Numbered from the stretch's first letter, positions 47,499 to 57,042 are shown. The stretch: DNA of 64,000 bases from Qipengyuania sp. YIM B01966 (GCF_016461955.1 NZ_JADMNM010000007.1:61478-125477), one strand, 5' to 3'. Program-made: numbers and translations. Notes: generated by a model from the letters alone, not told the origin.

Positions 47499-49031
47499 CT
47501 ACTCGGCGCGGCAGCTGTAATATAGCCGTTCGTTCGGCCGCGTGGGGAGCAGGGCTCGCACCTCGCTCTGCCGCTCGCCCAGCGTGGCGGGTGGTTGCCC
47601 CGCATTGCAGGTCGGCGCCTGGTAACGCGCACGTGCGGCACGGACGGCCTGCATCGCGGGCGCGGACAGCAAATACCGCTCGACCCGGAAAGCGCGCGCG
47701 CCCGGATCATAGGTGTTGATCGCCACCACGTCTTCGCTGTCGGGCGCGAACAGCCGCGACCATTCGCCCTCCGCGAGGCCATATTGCGTGCGCCCGTTGA
47801 CGCAGCCCTTGCCATCCCAAGTGAAGGCGATGCTCGCTTCGGACGGTCCGGTGATACGGCTGCGCCCTTCATCGAGCGTGCATGTGAGCGTGCCACCCTC
47901 TGGCCGCGTGGTGGCCTGTGCGGGGGCAGTTGCGGGCGAGCGGGTGGCGGCGAGCGCCCGGCGGTCGATCTCGGCGAGGCCCGGCCGCGTCAGCCAGCTC
48001 GCCGCGGCGCCGACCAGCGCGATACCCGCGCCAGCGCCGAGTGCGATGGCCAGCCGGCGCCGCGCCGGGTCGCGCGACACCTGCCAGGCGGCGAAACCCA
48101 ACCCGGCGCTCGCCAGCAACAGCACCAGCGCAATTGCCATCGCGTTCTCGCGCTCCTGCAGCACCGCCATCTCCGCCTCGAGTCGTGCGCGTTCGCGCGC
48201 CTCGCGGGCGCTGGTGGCGCGTTCGGCCAGCGCGGCGCGTGCGCGTTCCTGATCGGCCGACCGGCGCGCGGCATCCTCGGCGTCGAGCTCGGCCAGCGAT
48301 CGGCAGGGGCGGGCGTTGATCTGCGGCTCGACCCCACTGGCGCGCAGGAATGCGGCCAGTTCGGTGGTAGCGATGGCAAAGAAGAACTCCGCATCACCGC
48401 CGCTCGATTCGGCGCCGAAGCTGTTGACGCCCAGCACGCGCCCGCAGGCGTCGAGCAGCGGCCCGCCCGAATTGCCGCGTGCAATCGGGGCGGTGTGCAG
48501 CAGCGTTGCGACATCGCGGCTCGACCGCGCGTCGGACAGGAAGCCGCGGCTCTTTACCGGCGGCTGCGGCTGGATGATGTCATTGACCGACAGGCCCTGC
48601 GCCTGATCGACATTCATCGGGTAGCCGACCGCGTTGACCTCGGCACCCGAAGGGAGCGCCGCGCCCGCCAGCGTCAGCGGCGCCAGCCGGAGGCCCGGCG
48701 CCAGTTCGAGCAGCGCCAGATCCTTGCCCTCGGAGACGGTAACCACCCGTGCCAGCGCGCCGCCTTCGCCGTGATTGGGAACGACGCCGATGCGCAGGGT
48801 CTCGTCCTCCAGCGCTTCGGCCACGACATGGGCATTGGTGACGATGCGCGTCGGGCTGACGGCAAAGCCCGTGCCATGCGCCACGGGATAGAAATTGGTT
48901 CCGTCGGTGCCGATGATGACCACCCGCACCACCCCGCGCGCCGCGGCATCGATATCGCCCGGCTCGGCCAACGCCCGGTGCGGCACCAGCAGGGTCAACA
49001 GGCAGGCGACAAGCAGCAGCAGGCGGGTCAT
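47499..49031 (-). CDS. Trypsin-like serine protease with coiled coil, two membrane helices and C-terminal domain
   Basis: This 510-residue protein has a signal peptide (to about 22) and a trypsin/DegP-like protease domain (about 28-235) with the triad His68 (TNAHVV), Asp104 (KDLALLEL) and Ser188 (GNSGGPLL). An Ala/Glu/Arg coiled coil follows (about 245-297), then two hydrophobic helices (about 300-320 and 326-348). The C-terminal domain has CTLDEGRSRITGPSEASIAFTWDGKGCVNG and a final YYSCRAE. No PDZ domain is present, unlike DegP. The ATG at 49031 starts the signal peptide; a very long in-frame upstream opening lies antisense to ada. Substrate unknown. It converges on the dioxygenase gene. Confidence 0.83.
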   Translation of the reverse strand: MTRLLLLVACLLTLLVPHRALAEPGDIDAAARGVVRVVIIGTDGTNFYPVAHGTGFAVSPTRIVTNAHVVAEALEDETLRIGVVPNHGEGGALARVVTVSEGKDLALLELAPGLRLAPLTLAGAALPSGAEVNAVGYPMNVDQAQGLSVNDIIQPQPPVKSRGFLSDARSSRDVATLLHTAPIARGNSGGPLLDACGRVLGVNSFGAESSGGDAEFFFAIATTELAAFLRASGVEPQINARPCRSLAELDAEDAARRSADQERARAALAERATSAREARERARLEAEMAVLQERENAMAIALVLLLASAGLGFAAWQVSRDPARRRLAIALGAGAGIALVGAAASWLTRPGLAEIDRRALAATRSPATAPAQATTRPEGGTLTCTLDEGRSRITGPSEASIAFTWDGKGCVNGRTQYGLAEGEWSRLFAPDSEDVVAINTYDPGARAFRVERYLLSAPAMQAVRAARARYQAPTCNAGQPPATLGERQSEVRALLPTRPNERLYYSCRAE

Positions 49032-49112
49032 GGGCTGCGCAATAGGCGATTGCCGCTTTTGACCGCAAGCCGCGGGATGCGGGCGGGGGTGCAATGCGCT
49101 AGGGCAGCTTGC

Positions 49113-50150
49113 ATGGAACCGATCGATCCCGACCTCACCTGGGCAGCGGTGCTGCAACGCGACCGCGCATGGGACGGCCGGTTCGTCACAGGGGTGCTCA
49201 GCACGGGCATCTATTGCCGGCCATCTTGCGCAGCGCGGCATCCCGCACGCGCAAATGTGCGCTTCTTTGCCGACGGGTTGGCGGCGCGCGCGGCAGGCCT
49301 TCGGCCCTGTAAGCGCTGCCGGCCTGATGACGTCGCCCGCGACGAGGCGGCGGTGGCGCGCGCGCTGGAGAGGGTTGCACAGGCCGAAGCGCCGCCAGTG
49401 CTGGCCGAACTGGCCTCGTCCGCCGGTTATTCGCCGGGGCATTTCCAGCGGATTTTCACCCGCGCCGTGGGCCTGTCGCCGGGTGCCTATTGGCGGGCGC
49501 TGCGGCGCGAGCGGGCGGGGCAGGCAGCAATCTCGGGCGGGACTGTCACCGACGCCGTCTATGCCGCAGGCTACGGCGCGCCGTCGCGCTTCTATGATGA
49601 TCTTGGCGGGAGAATGGGCATGAGCGCGAGCGCGTGGGTCGATGGCGGGCGCGGGGTGACGATCCACTATGCGATTGCGGACAGCACGCTCGGCCCGGTG
49701 TTGATCGCCGGTACTGCCGAAGGGGTCTGCCGGGTGGCGTTCGGCGAAGATGCCGGGGCGCTGCGCCGCCGCTTTCCCAAGGCCGAGATCGTGCCGGCCG
49801 CAGGCGCCTTTGCGGAACTGGTGCAGCAGGTCGTCGCGGCGGTCGAGGCGCCGGGGGCGCCGCACGCCATCCCGCTCGACGTGCGCGGCACCGCCTTTCA
49901 GGAACGGGTATGGGAGGAACTGCGCCGCATCCCACCGGGCGAGACGCGCTCCTACGCCCAGATCGCCGCCGCGGTCGGACGGCCAACGGCGGTCCGAGCG
50001 GCCGGCTCGGCCAATGGCGCAAACAGCGTGGCAGTGCTGATCCCGTGCCACCGGGTGGTGCGGTCGGACGGGACAGCGGGTGGCTATGCCTACGGCCTCG
50101 ACATCAAGCGCGAATTGCTCCGGCGCGAAGGGGTGGCGACCCGGCGATAG
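49113..50150 (+). CDS. ada: Ada: methylphosphotriester/O6-methylguanine-DNA methyltransferase and regulator
   Basis: Ada repairs alkylated DNA and, once methylated, activates the adaptive response. This 345-residue protein has the N-terminal zinc site with Cys35, Cys39, Cys66 and Cys69 (GIYCRPSC; RPCKRC), an AraC-type helix-turn-helix (about 90-180, SAGYSPGHFQRIFTRAVGLSPGAYWR) and the methyltransferase domain with catalytic PCHRVV near 310. Length and all key cysteines match. It starts at ATG 49113, divergent from the protease gene. No alkB or alkA is adjacent. Confidence 0.96.
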   Translation: MEPIDPDLTWAAVLQRDRAWDGRFVTGVLSTGIYCRPSCAARHPARANVRFFADGLAARAAGLRPCKRCRPDDVARDEAAVARALERVAQAEAPPVLAELASSAGYSPGHFQRIFTRAVGLSPGAYWRALRRERAGQAAISGGTVTDAVYAAGYGAPSRFYDDLGGRMGMSASAWVDGGRGVTIHYAIADSTLGPVLIAGTAEGVCRVAFGEDAGALRRRFPKAEIVPAAGAFAELVQQVVAAVEAPGAPHAIPLDVRGTAFQERVWEELRRIPPGETRSYAQIAAAVGRPTAVRAAGSANGANSVAVLIPCHRVVRSDGTAGGYAYGLDIKRELLRREGVATRR

Positions 50151-50168
50151 AGCGCCTAGCATCGCGGC

Positions 50169-51074
50169 GTGAATACGGACTTGCCTGCCGCCGCACCGCC
50201 ACCGCCCCCCGCCGAGCCGCTTGGCCGGCGCATCTGGCGCCATCCGCTCACCGCGCTGGTGACGGGCCTGGCGACCTTCGCCGCGACAGCTGTGCTGGCA
50301 TCCTTTGCGGTGCGCTACCTGCCCGAGGGCCCGGTCGCCGCGATCGTCGGCACGCTGCTCACGATCGGGCTGTTGTTCGCGGCTTACAAGCTCGTGATCC
50401 GTCGCCTTGGTCGGCACCGCCACGACGATCTGCCCCTGCGCGGTGCTCTGCGCGACAGTATGGCGGGCGTAGCCCTGGCCGCTGTCCTGATGAGCGCGAT
50501 TGTCGGCGTGGCGGCGCTTGCGGGCGTGTACCGGATTGTCGGCCCGGGCACGACCAGCGACGCAGTCGAACTGGTTTTCCAGGCCGGGCTGTTCGCCGCC
50601 TTTGTCGAGGAAGTGCTGTTTCGCGGGATCCTGTTCCGCTGGGTCGAAGAGTGGGCCGGGAGCATTGTTGCGATGGCGGTCTCGGCGCTGGCCTTCGGGG
50701 CGGCGCATCTGGCGAATGACAATGCCAGCTGGCTGGCCGCCCTCGCCATCGCGCTCGAAGCCGGCCTTATGCTAGGCGCGGCCTATATGCTCACAAGGTC
50801 ACTGTGGCTCGCGATCGGCATCCATTTCGGCTGGAACGTGGTGCAGGGGTTGGTGTGGGACGTTCCCGTCTCGGGTTTCCCCCTGCGCGGGCTGGTCGAT
50901 GCACGGCTGGAAGGGCCGGCTCTGCTAACCGGCGGTGCGTTCGGGCTCGAAGCTTCGGTGATCGCCATGGTGCTGGCCGGCGCGACCGGCGCATGGCTCC
51001 TCACCCGCGCCGTGCGCGCCGGGCAGCTCATCCCGTTGGGCGGGCTGCGCCGGGTCAGTCCAGCTTCGGGGTAA
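50169..51074 (+). CDS. CPBP family intramembrane protease
   Basis: This 301-residue polytopic membrane protein carries the CPBP/Abi motifs EEVLFRG (147-153), FGAAH near 176-180 and GIHFGWN near 217-223, which form the glutamate/histidine active site of Rce1-like intramembrane proteases. A Pro-rich cytoplasmic N-terminus (PAAAPPPPPAEP) precedes the first helix. The substrate is unknown; some homologues act in prenyl-protein processing or in bacteriocin self-immunity. The start is GTG at 50169. Its last 20 bases overlap the convergent GST gene. Confidence 0.87.
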   Translation: MNTDLPAAAPPPPPAEPLGRRIWRHPLTALVTGLATFAATAVLASFAVRYLPEGPVAAIVGTLLTIGLLFAAYKLVIRRLGRHRHDDLPLRGALRDSMAGVALAAVLMSAIVGVAALAGVYRIVGPGTTSDAVELVFQAGLFAAFVEEVLFRGILFRWVEEWAGSIVAMAVSALAFGAAHLANDNASWLAALAIALEAGLMLGAAYMLTRSLWLAIGIHFGWNVVQGLVWDVPVSGFPLRGLVDARLEGPALLTGGAFGLEASVIAMVLAGATGAWLLTRAVRAGQLIPLGGLRRVSPASG

Positions 51075-51693
51075 AGCCCGGCTCCGCTTTGGCCATTGCG
51101 CGCTGATAGGCGGGCCGCTCGCCAATGCGGGCGAGATAGGCGCGAATATTCGGATATTGCTCGATCGAAGTGCCGCGCATCGCGCGTGCGGTGGTCAGCG
51201 GATAGCCCATCATGATGTCGGCCAGTGTCAGTCCCCGTCCGCCGAAGTAGCGCGCCTCATCCAACCGCCGCTCGGCCAGCGCCCAGGCCTTTGCCACCCG
51301 GTCATTGACGAACCCATCGACAAACGGGCCATGCGCCTGACCCAGCATAACCACCAGCTGCATCATCATGTTCGTCATGAACGTGCCATTGGCGAAATGG
51401 AACCAGAACAGGTGATCAGCATAATCAGCGTCGCCGACGGGGGGGACCAACCGGTCCGCGCCATGCACCCGAGCGATATATTCGAGGATCGCCCCGCTTT
51501 CGCCCAGCACCAGATCGCCGTCGGTGATGACCGGTGCGATGCCCATCGGGTGGAGCGCCTTGTAGTCGTCGGGCGCGAGGCGATTGTCGGGCCGCCGGTC
51601 GTAGAGCTTCAGTTCGTAGTCCAGCCCCAGCTCCTCGCAGGCCCAGACAATGCGCTCCGACTGAGACTGGCGCAAATGGTGGATGGTCAACAT
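51055..51693 (-). CDS. Glutathione S-transferase
   Basis: This 212-residue cytosolic GST has the N-terminal thioredoxin-like domain (MLTIHHLRQSQSERIVWACEELGLDYEL, with the cis-Pro and GAIL motif in IAPVITDGDLVLGESGAILEYI) and the C-terminal helical domain (GLTLADIMMGYPL). It resembles GST3-like enzymes that accept diverse electrophiles. The start is the second ATG of a MRTMLT pair, with a GAGG site nine bases upstream. It lies 34 bases after the DUF1570-type gene and converges with the CPBP gene, sharing 20 bases. Confidence 0.9.
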   Translation of the reverse strand: MLTIHHLRQSQSERIVWACEELGLDYELKLYDRRPDNRLAPDDYKALHPMGIAPVITDGDLVLGESGAILEYIARVHGADRLVPPVGDADYADHLFWFHFANGTFMTNMMMQLVVMLGQAHGPFVDGFVNDRVAKAWALAERRLDEARYFGGRGLTLADIMMGYPLTTARAMRGTSIEQYPNIRAYLARIGERPAYQRAMAKAEPGFTPKLD

Positions 51694-51727
51694 AGTCCGC
51701 ATCCTCGGCCGATGCTGGGCGGCAGGC

Positions 51728-53275
51728 TCAATCGTCGTCCTCCTGGTCCTCGGCGCCGGGCATCTTGGGTGCCAGTTCGGCCAGGGCAGGCGCGCGGTCG
51801 CCGGCCTTGAGCTTCGTGACAAGTTCCCTGATCTCCTTCGCCCGCTTGCCTGCGTGCGGATTGTTGATGATCGGGTTGAGCACCGTAATCGCTTCCTGGT
51901 CGCGTCCCTCGGTGAGGAGCAGGTGCGCCAGCGTTTCGCGGATCGAGGAATCGAACGGCGCGTGGTCATACGCGGTTTCGAGGGCGACCAGCGCCGGATC
52001 GGGCGGTGTTTCACCGGCCAGCACGTGCGTCAGGTAGTAATGATAGAGCGGGTCCGGGTTGGCCGGATCGGCCCGGTTTGCGGCGGCAAAGGCGCGTCGC
52101 GCTTCGGCAAAGGCTGCCGGCGTAGTCTTGGCCCGCTCCAGCGCAATGCGACCTAAATAGAGCTGCGCGCGCGGATTGTTGGCTTCGATCGCTAGCACGC
52201 TGTTGGCGAGTGCGGCCGCCTGGTCGAGGTTCTTTGCATCGAACTCGGCCTCGGTCGCCGCCAGCAGCACCGGAACACTTTGGGGGAAACGCTGAACGAG
52301 TGCCCGCGCGTCGGGCACCAGCGCGCGCGCCTTGGCCTCGTCGACCCCGCGCGTCGAGACGATGTGCATCGCCATCATTGCCTGCTCGTCGGGCCCGAGC
52401 TTGCGGACCGTGGCGGTAGGCGCCGCATAGTTCGAGTAGGTGACTTCCTTGAGCGGGGTACGACCGCGCCGGTAGGTGTTGAGATCGTTGTTGAGCGCGT
52501 CGAGATCGCCGAACGCGCGCTGGGCGGCCTCAAGCGATGTGGCCCCCTGGTTGATCTCGCGCAGATAGGTAGCAAGTTGCCCTTCGCGCTGACCGGAGAA
52601 GGTCAGGTAGTGCGACAGCATCCACCCCAGCGCATAGATCTGCGCGCCGTCCTCGCCGGTCATCTGTTCGGGGGGATCGAGCAGGCGGCGGACATGATAG
52701 GCGTTGAGGTGCTGAAGAACGGAGGCACGGTGCGCGGCCGGGGCCCCGAGCCTGAACCCGTTCGGCAGCAGCTCCATGGTGCCATAGACCTCGGCAAAGC
52801 CTTCCCGATACCATGCCGGATAGGCGGCAGCGGCGTGCTGAAACATGAAATAGTGCGCATATTCGTGGAACAGCACGATCTGCGGGGTGAGCCCGCCCCG
52901 TTCGTTGCGGGTGCCGGGGGTCGCGCGACGATCGTCGCGTGAAGGCACGAAAGCGACCGACTGGCCGGCCCGGGGGATGAAGAACCCGGCGACCCCGGCT
53001 GAGCCGCTGAGGCGGCCGATATCGGCCGTTTCGCCGAACTGATAGACGGTCAGCTTGCCGCTGCGCGGAGTCGCCGTGGTGTCGGCCGCAACGCCCAGCA
53101 TGAACCGCATTGCTTCGTCAAACCGTTCGAGCTTGACGGCGAGATCCTGCGCTGCCTGGCCCGAGGTGTCGGAATAGACGACGAAATGGTCGGTCGAAGC
53201 CTCCCACCAGTCTGCGGCCTGCGCCGTCGGCGCGAACGAGACCAGCGCCAGGATTGCGATCAAGAACCTCATCAT
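51728..53275 (-). CDS. DUF1570-type protein with HExxH motif and TPR-like helices
   Basis: This 515-residue exported protein has a signal peptide (1-20, PTAQA). An N-terminal domain follows (WWEASTDHFVVYSDTSGQAAQDLAVKLERF) that is typical of DUF1570, and then the zinc-protease motif HEYAH (137-141) with a likely third ligand Glu162 in GFAEVYG. The C-terminal half is helical with tetratricopeptide features (NNPRAQLYLGRIALERAKTTPAAFAEARRAF and repeats). It ends in an acidic EDQEDDD tail. It may be a periplasmic peptidase; activity is inferred only from the motif. The start at 53275 has an AAGGGT site. Confidence 0.8.
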   Translation of the reverse strand: MMRFLIAILALVSFAPTAQAADWWEASTDHFVVYSDTSGQAAQDLAVKLERFDEAMRFMLGVAADTTATPRSGKLTVYQFGETADIGRLSGSAGVAGFFIPRAGQSVAFVPSRDDRRATPGTRNERGGLTPQIVLFHEYAHYFMFQHAAAAYPAWYREGFAEVYGTMELLPNGFRLGAPAAHRASVLQHLNAYHVRRLLDPPEQMTGEDGAQIYALGWMLSHYLTFSGQREGQLATYLREINQGATSLEAAQRAFGDLDALNNDLNTYRRGRTPLKEVTYSNYAAPTATVRKLGPDEQAMMAMHIVSTRGVDEAKARALVPDARALVQRFPQSVPVLLAATEAEFDAKNLDQAAALANSVLAIEANNPRAQLYLGRIALERAKTTPAAFAEARRAFAAANRADPANPDPLYHYYLTHVLAGETPPDPALVALETAYDHAPFDSSIRETLAHLLLTEGRDQEAITVLNPIINNPHAGKRAKEIRELVTKLKAGDRAPALAELAPKMPGAEDQEDDD

Positions 53276-53354
53276 CGGACCCTTACCCCCTGTTTGGCGC
53301 CATCCTGCCGCCAAACATCTGAAATGCAAGCACCTGCTGCCCGCGACAAGCGTT

Positions 53355-55520
53355 TCACACAAAATTGTAGGGATCGATGTCGATACTCACCCGGACGCTC
53401 GCCGGCAGGTGCAGCGCGCCAAGCCATTGGCGAATAATGTCCTGTAGCGGTTCGGAGCGGCGCGCATTGACCAGCAGACGATAGCGATAGCGGCCGCGCA
53501 GCAGGCTGAGCGGGGCAGGCGCGGGGCCGAGAATTGCGACATCGGGCAGCTCGGGCCGGGCGCCGCCGATCGCGCGGGCCGCATCGCGGGCTTCGGCCTC
53601 GTCTTCGCTCGAGACGATGATCGCCGCCCAGCGGCCGAAGGGCGGGGCGCCGGCATGGCGGCGGGCCTCGGTTTCGGCGGCATAGAACGCATCGCGGTCG
53701 CCGGCGGCGAGCGCAGCGATGACCGGCGCGTCGGGGTGACGCGTCTGGATCAGCACCGCGCCGGGCTTGGTGCCGCGCCCGGCGCGCCCCGCGACCTGGG
53801 CGATCTGCTGATAGGTCCGCTCGGCCGCGCGAAGATCGCCGCCCTCAAGGCCGAGATCGGCATCGACCACGCCGACCAGCGTCAGTTCGGGGAAGTGGAA
53901 CCCCTTGGTCACCAATTGCGTGCCGATGATCACATCGACCGCGCCGGCTTCGGCGGCGGCGACGAATTCGGCCGCGCGGTCGGGAGCGCCAAGCGTGTCC
54001 GAGGTGACCAGCGCCTGCCGCGCATCGGGAAACAGCTCGGCCACCTCGTCGGCGATTCGTTCGACCCCCGGCCCGCAGGCGACCAGGCAGTCGGGCTCGC
54101 CGCATTCGGGGCAGGTCGCCGGTGGCGGCGTCTCGTGCCCGCAATGATGGCAGGCGAGGCGGCGGCTGAACCGGTGTTCGACCAGCCACGCACTGCAATT
54201 GGGGCATTGGAAGCGGTATCCGCAATTGCGGCACAAGGTCAGCGGGGCATAGCCGCGGCGGTTCAGGAACAGCAGCACCTGTTCGCCGCGCGCGAGGCGC
54301 TCGCCCATCGCCGCGACTAGCGACGGGGCAAGCCAGCGGCCGCGCTCGGGGCGCTCCTGCGTCAGGTCGATCAGGGCAATGTCGGGCAGGGTCGCGCCGC
54401 CGAACCGCGCGGGCAGGTCGAGCTTCTCGTATGTGCCGCTCTCGGCCATTTGCAGGCTTTCCAGCGCCGGGGTGGCGCTGGCGAGGATGACCGGCACACT
54501 TTCGAACCGCGCGCGCATCACGGCAACGTCGCGCGCGTTGTAGCGCACGCCATCATCCTGCTTGAAGCTGACCTCGTGCGCTTCGTCGACGACGATTAGC
54601 CCGAGATCGGCATAGGGCAGGAACAGCGCCGAGCGCGCACCCACCACGACCTGCGCACCGCCGCCGGCAATCGCCCGCCAGGCGCGCCGCCGCTCGGTCG
54701 ATTTGAGCGACGAATGCCACACCACCGGCGGGGCGCCGAAACGGTCGGCAAAGCGGCGCAGGAAGTTCTCGGTCAGGGCGATCTCGGGCAGCAGCACCAG
54801 CACCTGTCGCCCGGCGCGCAGAGCCGCCGCGACCGGCTCGAAATAGGTTTCGGTCTTGCCTGAACCCGTCACGCCGTCGAGCAGGAACGGGGCAAATTCG
54901 CCCGCGCCGACCGCCTCGACCAGCCGGGCGGCGACAGCGTGCTGATCCGGGCTGAGGTGCGGTGCCGCATGATCGGGGTCGGCGGGGGGGTAGGGGCGGT
55001 CGCAATCGACCACCACCGGTTCCAGCACGCCCTGGTTGACCAGCCCGCGCAGCACCCCTTCGGACACGCCGGCGATGGCGGCCAGTTCGCGGATGGTGGC
55101 CTGCTCGCCCTCCAGTGCGGCAATGGCGTGTTCGCGCTGCGGGGTCATCCGTTCGGGCAGGCCGCCCGACAGACGGTATTCGGTCATCGTCGCAGGCCCG
55201 CGCAAGGCCCCGCCGCTTGCCAGCGTCATGCGCGCCACCGCCGCCAGCGGGGCGCAATAATAATCGGCGGTCCATTCGATCAACCGGCGCAAGCTGGCCT
55301 TCAGCGGCGGGACGGGCAGTACGCCGCTCAGCGGCCGGAGCTTCGCCTCGGGCACTTCTGCGCCGGGCAGGCGGTCGGCCTCCCAGACGATTCCCAGCAC
55401 CTCGCGCGGACCGAGCGGGCAGGCGACCACCGCGCCCAGCGGCACGTCAAGGCCGGCGGGGACGCGGTAATCCAGCGGGCCGAGCGCGGCGTTCAGGACA
55501 AGGCATCTGGCGCGGTTCAT
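53355..55520 (-). CDS. priA: Primosomal protein N' (PriA helicase)
   Basis: PriA reloads the replisome at stalled forks. This 721-residue protein has the N-terminal DNA-binding domain (LDYRVPAGLDVPLGAVVACPLGPREVLGIVW) and the helicase core with Walker A GVTGSGKT, DEAH box (VVDEAHE) and KQDD. The inserted zinc-binding cysteines are CRNCGYRFQCPNC and CHHC...CPECG, and VAGRAGRG is present in motif VI. It is complete, ending IDIDPYNFV. The start at 55520 is the ATG immediately before RARCLVLNAALGP; a long upstream opening is antisense to the DUF4197 gene. Confidence 0.97.
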   Translation of the reverse strand: MNRARCLVLNAALGPLDYRVPAGLDVPLGAVVACPLGPREVLGIVWEADRLPGAEVPEAKLRPLSGVLPVPPLKASLRRLIEWTADYYCAPLAAVARMTLASGGALRGPATMTEYRLSGGLPERMTPQREHAIAALEGEQATIRELAAIAGVSEGVLRGLVNQGVLEPVVVDCDRPYPPADPDHAAPHLSPDQHAVAARLVEAVGAGEFAPFLLDGVTGSGKTETYFEPVAAALRAGRQVLVLLPEIALTENFLRRFADRFGAPPVVWHSSLKSTERRRAWRAIAGGGAQVVVGARSALFLPYADLGLIVVDEAHEVSFKQDDGVRYNARDVAVMRARFESVPVILASATPALESLQMAESGTYEKLDLPARFGGATLPDIALIDLTQERPERGRWLAPSLVAAMGERLARGEQVLLFLNRRGYAPLTLCRNCGYRFQCPNCSAWLVEHRFSRRLACHHCGHETPPPATCPECGEPDCLVACGPGVERIADEVAELFPDARQALVTSDTLGAPDRAAEFVAAAEAGAVDVIIGTQLVTKGFHFPELTLVGVVDADLGLEGGDLRAAERTYQQIAQVAGRAGRGTKPGAVLIQTRHPDAPVIAALAAGDRDAFYAAETEARRHAGAPPFGRWAAIIVSSEDEAEARDAARAIGGARPELPDVAILGPAPAPLSLLRGRYRYRLLVNARRSEPLQDIIRQWLGALHLPASVRVSIDIDPYNFV

Positions 55521-55577
55521 CTTGCGCGTGCCATATGGGCAATGCCGTGGTGGGCGGACAAGACAAGGAGCAAAGAA

Positions 55578-56303
55578 ATGACCGGATTGTCCCAGACGCA
55601 CGCGTCTCATCTCGCGCTGCCCGAAGCCGTCGGGCGGCGGCGCTTCCTCGCCGGGCTGGCGGCGGTATCGGGCGCGCTTGCCTTGCCGGCCTGCACCTCG
55701 CTTGGCGGCGGTTTCAGTTTTACCGATGCGATCGCGCGGCTGCTGTTCCTGTCGAGCGACCGCGCGTTCAACCGGATGCTGCGCAGCGACGGCTTCTGGG
55801 ATCAGCAGGTCGCGCAATTGGGGCTCGGCGGCTTTCTGGGCGGGCGGGGCGATGTGCTCAGCCGCATCCTGACATCGCCCTTGTTCAAGAACCGGCTTGA
55901 CCGCGAATTTGCCGGCTTTGCTTATGAAGGTGCCCAGCGTGCAGCGCCGGTGGTGGCCGATACAATCCGCCTGGTCGGTTATCAGAACGCCATCGATCTC
56001 GTGCGCGGCGGACCCAGCGCGGCGACCGCGTTCCTGCGCGGCGAGATGGGTGGGCGGCTGATCGACGTAATGGTGCCGGAAATCGGCCAAGCAATGCGGG
56101 TCGCCTCCGATCCGCTGGTGGGCGAGGCGCTCGGTGCGCTCACCGGGGTCGATCTGCCCGGTGCGGCCCGGCGCGTCTCCGGTTCGGTGGACGACATCAT
56201 CTGGCGCGAGATTGCCGCCGAAGAGGCCGCCATTCGCGCCAATCCCGGCGCGGTGGGCGATCCACTGATCGCGGCGGTGTTCGGCCCTGCGCGCGCGTTC
56301 TGA
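55578..56303 (+). CDS. DUF4197 lipoprotein with twin-arginine signal
   Basis: This 241-residue protein has the twin-arginine motif RRRFLAG (20-26), a hydrophobic stretch and lipobox LPAC (Cys39), so it appears to be a Tat-exported lipoprotein. The DUF4197 body follows (DAIARLLFLSSDRAFNRML, LFKNRLDREFAGFAYEGAQRAAPVV). DUF4197 has no known function. The start at 55578 has an AAGGAG ribosome site and gives the standard signal. It is divergent from priA, with a 57-base gap. Confidence 0.85.
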   Translation: MTGLSQTHASHLALPEAVGRRRFLAGLAAVSGALALPACTSLGGGFSFTDAIARLLFLSSDRAFNRMLRSDGFWDQQVAQLGLGGFLGGRGDVLSRILTSPLFKNRLDREFAGFAYEGAQRAAPVVADTIRLVGYQNAIDLVRGGPSAATAFLRGEMGGRLIDVMVPEIGQAMRVASDPLVGEALGALTGVDLPGAARRVSGSVDDIIWREIAAEEAAIRANPGAVGDPLIAAVFGPARAF

Positions 56304-56379
56304 CGGGCTGGCGGGCACGGCATGGCGCCGCTAGAGCGGGGTCAACTCGCGATTCCCGCCCAGCCGGAGCCTGCCCGCC

Positions 56380-57039
56380 ATGAAGTTCTTCGCCGACACT
56401 GCCGATATCCCCGCGATCCGCGAACTGGCCGAGGCGGGGCTGGTCGATGGCGTCACCACCAACCCGTCGCTGATCGCCAAATCGGGCGCGGACTTTCTCG
56501 AGGTGACGCGCGAGATTTGCGGACTTGTCGATGGGCCGGTCAGCGCCGAGGTGGTCGCGCTCGACCATGCGACCATGCTGCGCGAGGCCGAGGTACTGCG
56601 AAAGATCGCCGATAATGTCTGCATCAAGGTACCGCTGACGATTGACGGGCTCAAGACCTGCCGCGCGCTGACGGGCGAGGGGACGATGGTCAATGTCACG
56701 CTGTGCTTCTCGGCCAATCAGGCGCTGCTGGCGGCGAAGGCGGGGGCGACATTCGTGTCGCCGTTTGTCGGCCGGCACGACGACAATGGCTTCGACGGGA
56801 TGTCATTAATTAGTGATATCCGCCTGATTTACGACAATTATGCCTTCGATACTGAAATCCTTGTCGCCTCGGTCCGCCATGCGACCCATGTGCTCGAAGC
56901 GGCGCGGATCGGCGCCGATGTGGCGACCATGCCGCCTGCAGTGATCAAGACGCTGGCCAATCATGTACTGACCGACAAGGGGCTGGAGGGGTTCGCCACC
57001 GATTGGGGGACCACTGGCCAAACCATCCTGCGCGACTGA
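56380..57039 (+). CDS. fsa: Fructose-6-phosphate aldolase / transaldolase-like
   Basis: In this 219-residue short transaldolase-type protein the N-terminal [36 protein letters not shown] matches the class. Lys83 in NVCIKVPLT is the Schiff-base lysine, and [31 protein letters not shown] and the final WGTTG follow. It cleaves or forms fructose-6-phosphate with dihydroxyacetone and glyceraldehyde-3-phosphate, or acts as a short transaldolase in the pentose phosphate pathway; the two cannot be separated by sequence alone. It heads the plus-strand run fsa, cobT, nitroreductase, cysS. Confidence 0.9.
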   Translation: MKFFADTADIPAIRELAEAGLVDGVTTNPSLIAKSGADFLEVTREICGLVDGPVSAEVVALDHATMLREAEVLRKIADNVCIKVPLTIDGLKTCRALTGEGTMVNVTLCFSANQALLAAKAGATFVSPFVGRHDDNGFDGMSLISDIRLIYDNYAFDTEILVASVRHATHVLEAARIGADVATMPPAVIKTLANHVLTDKGLEGFATDWGTTGQTILRD

Positions 57040-57042
57040 GCC

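Noticed and set aside
49032..50708. Long upstream extension of the trypsin-like protease frame (total 1069 codons)
   Set aside because: It is antisense to ada and the CPBP gene, and the signal peptide begins at 49031.
55521..56318. Upstream extension of the priA frame (total 987 codons)
   Set aside because: It overlaps the DUF4197 gene antisense, and PriA's conserved N-terminus starts at 55520.
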